In this document: one piece after another, positions 62,243 through 64,000 of the stretch | How the letters are laid out: each line of letters begins with the position of its first letter | Numbering within the stretch: the stretch's first letter is position 1 | Assembly (NCBI GenBank): GCA_003417655.1 | Contig: QVMW01000005.1 | Span: forward strand, 62,001-126,000 | Reading direction: 5' to 3' | Length of the DNA: 64,000 nt | Origin: Rhodobacteraceae bacterium 63075 | GTDB lineage: Bacteria > Pseudomonadota > Alphaproteobacteria > Rhodobacterales > Rhodobacteraceae | Position numbers and translations under genes: made by a program | Notes under the pieces: generated by a model | Seen by the model: the letters and a program-made list of their open reading frames with translations, nothing else | What the model was told of the DNA's origin: nothing | Databases searched by the model: none

Positions 62243-63619
62243 TCAGAAAAAGTCGATCGAGACCTGCAACAGGCGCTCGACTTCGGGGACATCGTTGGAC
62301 ACCGCGAAGATCAGGATGAAATCGCCCTCTTCCACGCGCAAGCTTCCCGTCGGCTTGACGACATCGCCATTCTTGAGGATCGCCCCGATCAGCACGCCCT
62401 CGGGGAAGTCGATATCCCGGATCGCCTTGCCGGCGATGGGCGATGTCGAGAGCACCTCCGCCTCGATCACCTCGGCCTCGGCATCGCCGATGGAATAGAC
62501 GCCCTTGACGCGGCCGTGCCGGATATGCCGCAGGATCGAGCTGACCGTCGTGGCCCGAGGGTTGATATGCGCATCGATGCCCATCGGCCCCATGAGGGGC
62601 AGAAGCGTCGGATCATTGACCAGCGCGATGGCCATCGGGCAGCCCTCGCTCTTGGCGCGCACGGCGGCCAGCAGGTTGGTCTTGTCGTCATCGGTGACGC
62701 AAAGCACCGCGTCGGCGCGGTCGATATTGGCCTCGGCGAGCAGGGCCGCATCCAGCCCGTCCCCGTTGAGCACGATGGTCTTTTCAAGCGCATCCGCCGC
62801 GACCTCCGCGATCGAGCGGTTCTTCTCGATGACCTTGGCGCGAATGCGCATGTCGCTCTTCTCGAGCGCCTGCGCGACCGAAAGGCCGACATTGCCGCCC
62901 CCGATGATCACGACACGCTCCTGCTTGCGCTGCGTCTTGCCGAAAACTTCCAGCGTGCGCGAGACATCCTCCCGCGCGATGGCCAGGTAGCATTCATCGC
63001 CGGCAAAGATCTGGTCGCCCGCCTCCGGTGCGAACAGCCGCCCCCTGCGGCGGATTCCCATGACGATCACCTTGAGGGTCGAGAAGAGATCGGTGAGCTG
63101 GCGCAGCGGCGTGTTGATCACCGGGCAGTCCTCCTCGATCCGGATGCCGAGCACCTGCGCGCGCCCGTCCATGAAGTTCTCGATATCAAAGGCCGACGGC
63201 GCGGAGAGACGGCGCAGCGCCGCATCGGCCACTTCGCGTTCGGGGCTGATGACCACATCAATGGGAAGATGATCGCGGCGGTAAAGATCGGAATAGATCG
63301 CCGTGAGATAGCTCTGGGCGCGCAGCCGCGCGATCTTGCGCGGCACATCGAAGATGGAGTGACAGACCTGGCAGACGACCATGTTCACCTCGTCCGAATA
63401 GGTCGCCGCGACGACCATGTCGGCATCGCGCGCGCCCGCGCGGGCCAGAACATCCGGATAGGAGGCGAAGCCGGCAATCCCCTGAACGTCCAGCGTATCC
63501 ATCGCGCGGCGCACCAGGTCGGGGTTGGAATCGATCACCGTGACATCGTTGGCCTCGCCCGAGAGATGCCGCGCGATCTGCCAGCCCACCTGCCCTGCGC
63601 CGCAAATGATCACTTTCAT
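62243..63619 (-). CDS. trkA: Trk system potassium uptake regulator TrkA
   Basis: Cytoplasmic gating subunit (458 residues) with two RCK units. The first RCK-N starts MKVIICGAGQVGWQIARHL and the second has VIIGGGNVGLSVAQALEKS. Each is followed by an RCK-C domain (about 145-225 and about 375-455, the latter ending with GSLRVEEGDFILIFA). It binds NAD(H) and controls TrkH. It is immediately upstream of trkH with a 3-bp gap. Confidence 0.95.
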   Translation of the reverse strand: MKVIICGAGQVGWQIARHLSGEANDVTVIDSNPDLVRRAMDTLDVQGIAGFASYPDVLARAGARDADMVVAATYSDEVNMVVCQVCHSIFDVPRKIARLRAQSYLTAIYSDLYRRDHLPIDVVISPEREVADAALRRLSAPSAFDIENFMDGRAQVLGIRIEEDCPVINTPLRQLTDLFSTLKVIVMGIRRRGRLFAPEAGDQIFAGDECYLAIAREDVSRTLEVFGKTQRKQERVVIIGGGNVGLSVAQALEKSDMRIRAKVIEKNRSIAEVAADALEKTIVLNGDGLDAALLAEANIDRADAVLCVTDDDKTNLLAAVRAKSEGCPMAIALVNDPTLLPLMGPMGIDAHINPRATTVSSILRHIRHGRVKGVYSIGDAEAEVIEAEVLSTSPIAGKAIRDIDFPEGVLIGAILKNGDVVKPTGSLRVEEGDFILIFAVSNDVPEVERLLQVSIDFF

Positions 63620-63815
63620 GGAGGGTTTCCCGTCTTGCCCTTCGTTTCGATGCCAGAAGGGCCGTGAGCCGTCAAATGCTTTGTCGCACGCAAGGCAGGC
63701 AGGCCGGGGGCGTCATGTGCGCAGAACTTCGCACTCCGCCATGGCCTGCGCCCTTTTCCAGTGACCTTTCGGCGCAAACCTGCCACGTTGCGGGTGACGA
63801 AAAACGGAGGTTACC

Positions 63816-64000
63816 ATGACGCGCGGGTTTGTTTTTGCCGCCAGCGCCGCCTTTCTGGCGGCCTGCACGCCCCTTGGGCTCTATTACAAGCAGGGAGTCA
63901 CGATGCAGACGGCACAGGACACCGAGACGGAGTGCAAGGTAAAGGCGGCGCGCGACGTGCCTGTGCGCCAGGTGACCCGCATTCTCCCGCGCACCCGCGT
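63816..64000 (+). CDS. Putative lipoprotein (3'-truncated by window)
   Basis: An open frame from ATG at 63816, after a textbook GGAGG ribosome site, running off the window (61 codons visible). It encodes MTRGFVFAASAAFLAACTPLGLYYKQG, a lipoprotein signal with lipobox LAAC and acylated Cys17. The visible mature part contains a conserved-looking TECKVKAARDVPV stretch. The function cannot be stated from this fragment. It is divergent from trkA across 196 bp. Confidence 0.75.
   Translation, partial: MTRGFVFAASAAFLAACTPLGLYYKQGVTMQTAQDTETECKVKAARDVPVRQVTRILPRTR

Overview
The window reads as a chromosomal stretch of an alphaproteobacterium of the Rhodobacteraceae (Roseobacter-type). The evidence is high GC with long antisense shadow ORFs, the trkA-trkH-hfq-hflX order, a phoR-pstSCAB-phoU-phoB cluster, a monomeric isocitrate dehydrogenase, a class II DAHP synthase, a GlxA/GbdR-like regulator, an IalB-family protein, and short structured repeats placed after stop codons. 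I recognise about 69 protein genes, nearly all intact. The two end genes are cut by the window. I saw no rRNA, tRNA, CRISPR array, transposase or prophage.

Layout. 1-2.2 kb: 3' end of lpxD, then an acyl carrier protein and a ketoacyl synthase. 2.2-5 kb: an IalB-like secreted protein, a 530 bp gap that appears to encode two minus-strand small RNAs, and a HerA-like ATPase. 5-10.5 kb: a minus-strand branched-chain amino acid ABC operon (livK, livG, livF, a small secreted protein, livH, livM). 10.6-18.2 kb: a sugar dehydrogenase, a GlxA-type regulator, DAHP synthase, a PAS protein, and yicC-gmk-gamma carbonic anhydrase. 18.5-25.8 kb: the complete phosphate regulon with a Pho box. 25.9-27.8 kb: rpsB-tsf. 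28-31.2 kb: a LuxR-type regulator, then glutaryl-CoA dehydrogenase with a divergent LysR regulator. 31.2-35.4 kb: an MttB-family methyltransferase, pseudouridine kinase and glycosidase, and DUF502. 35.4-39.7 kb: patatin and hydroxybutyrate dehydrogenase separated by a structured 3'-end repeat, a candidate small RNA, and a peptide-binding protein. 39.9-44.3 kb: an XRE-cupin regulator divergent from an acyl-CoA ligase, a DsbA-fold oxidoreductase, a K+ channel and an MFS exporter. 44.4-47.8 kb: an operon of a lipoyl-less acyltransferase domain, an RND (MMPL) transporter and a small exported protein. 48.2-52.5 kb: isocitrate dehydrogenase, a class II amidotransferase, a DUF6356-like protein, an Lrp regulator and an SMR pump. 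52.6-54.2 kb: a lower-GC islet with a ClpP-like periplasmic protein. 54.2-63.6 kb: a response regulator with a degenerate GGDEF-like domain, a hydroxyisobutyrate dehydrogenase family enzyme, a penicillin acylase family hydrolase, and hflX, hfq, trkH and trkA. 63.8 kb to the end: start of a lipoprotein gene.

Gene function is mostly conserved housekeeping: lipid A, phosphate and potassium uptake, translation, amino acid and peptide uptake, and acyl-CoA metabolism. The less expected material is noncoding. It comprises a candidate minus-strand RNA at 3234-3340 with a UUCCUCCCU loop and a UUCG-capped terminator, a second candidate RNA at 37664-37739 with a full promoter and terminator, a dispersed intergenic repeat family in three places, and a 3'-end repeat whose two copies differ by compensatory changes. 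All calls are from reading the sequence; no database search or folding program was run.
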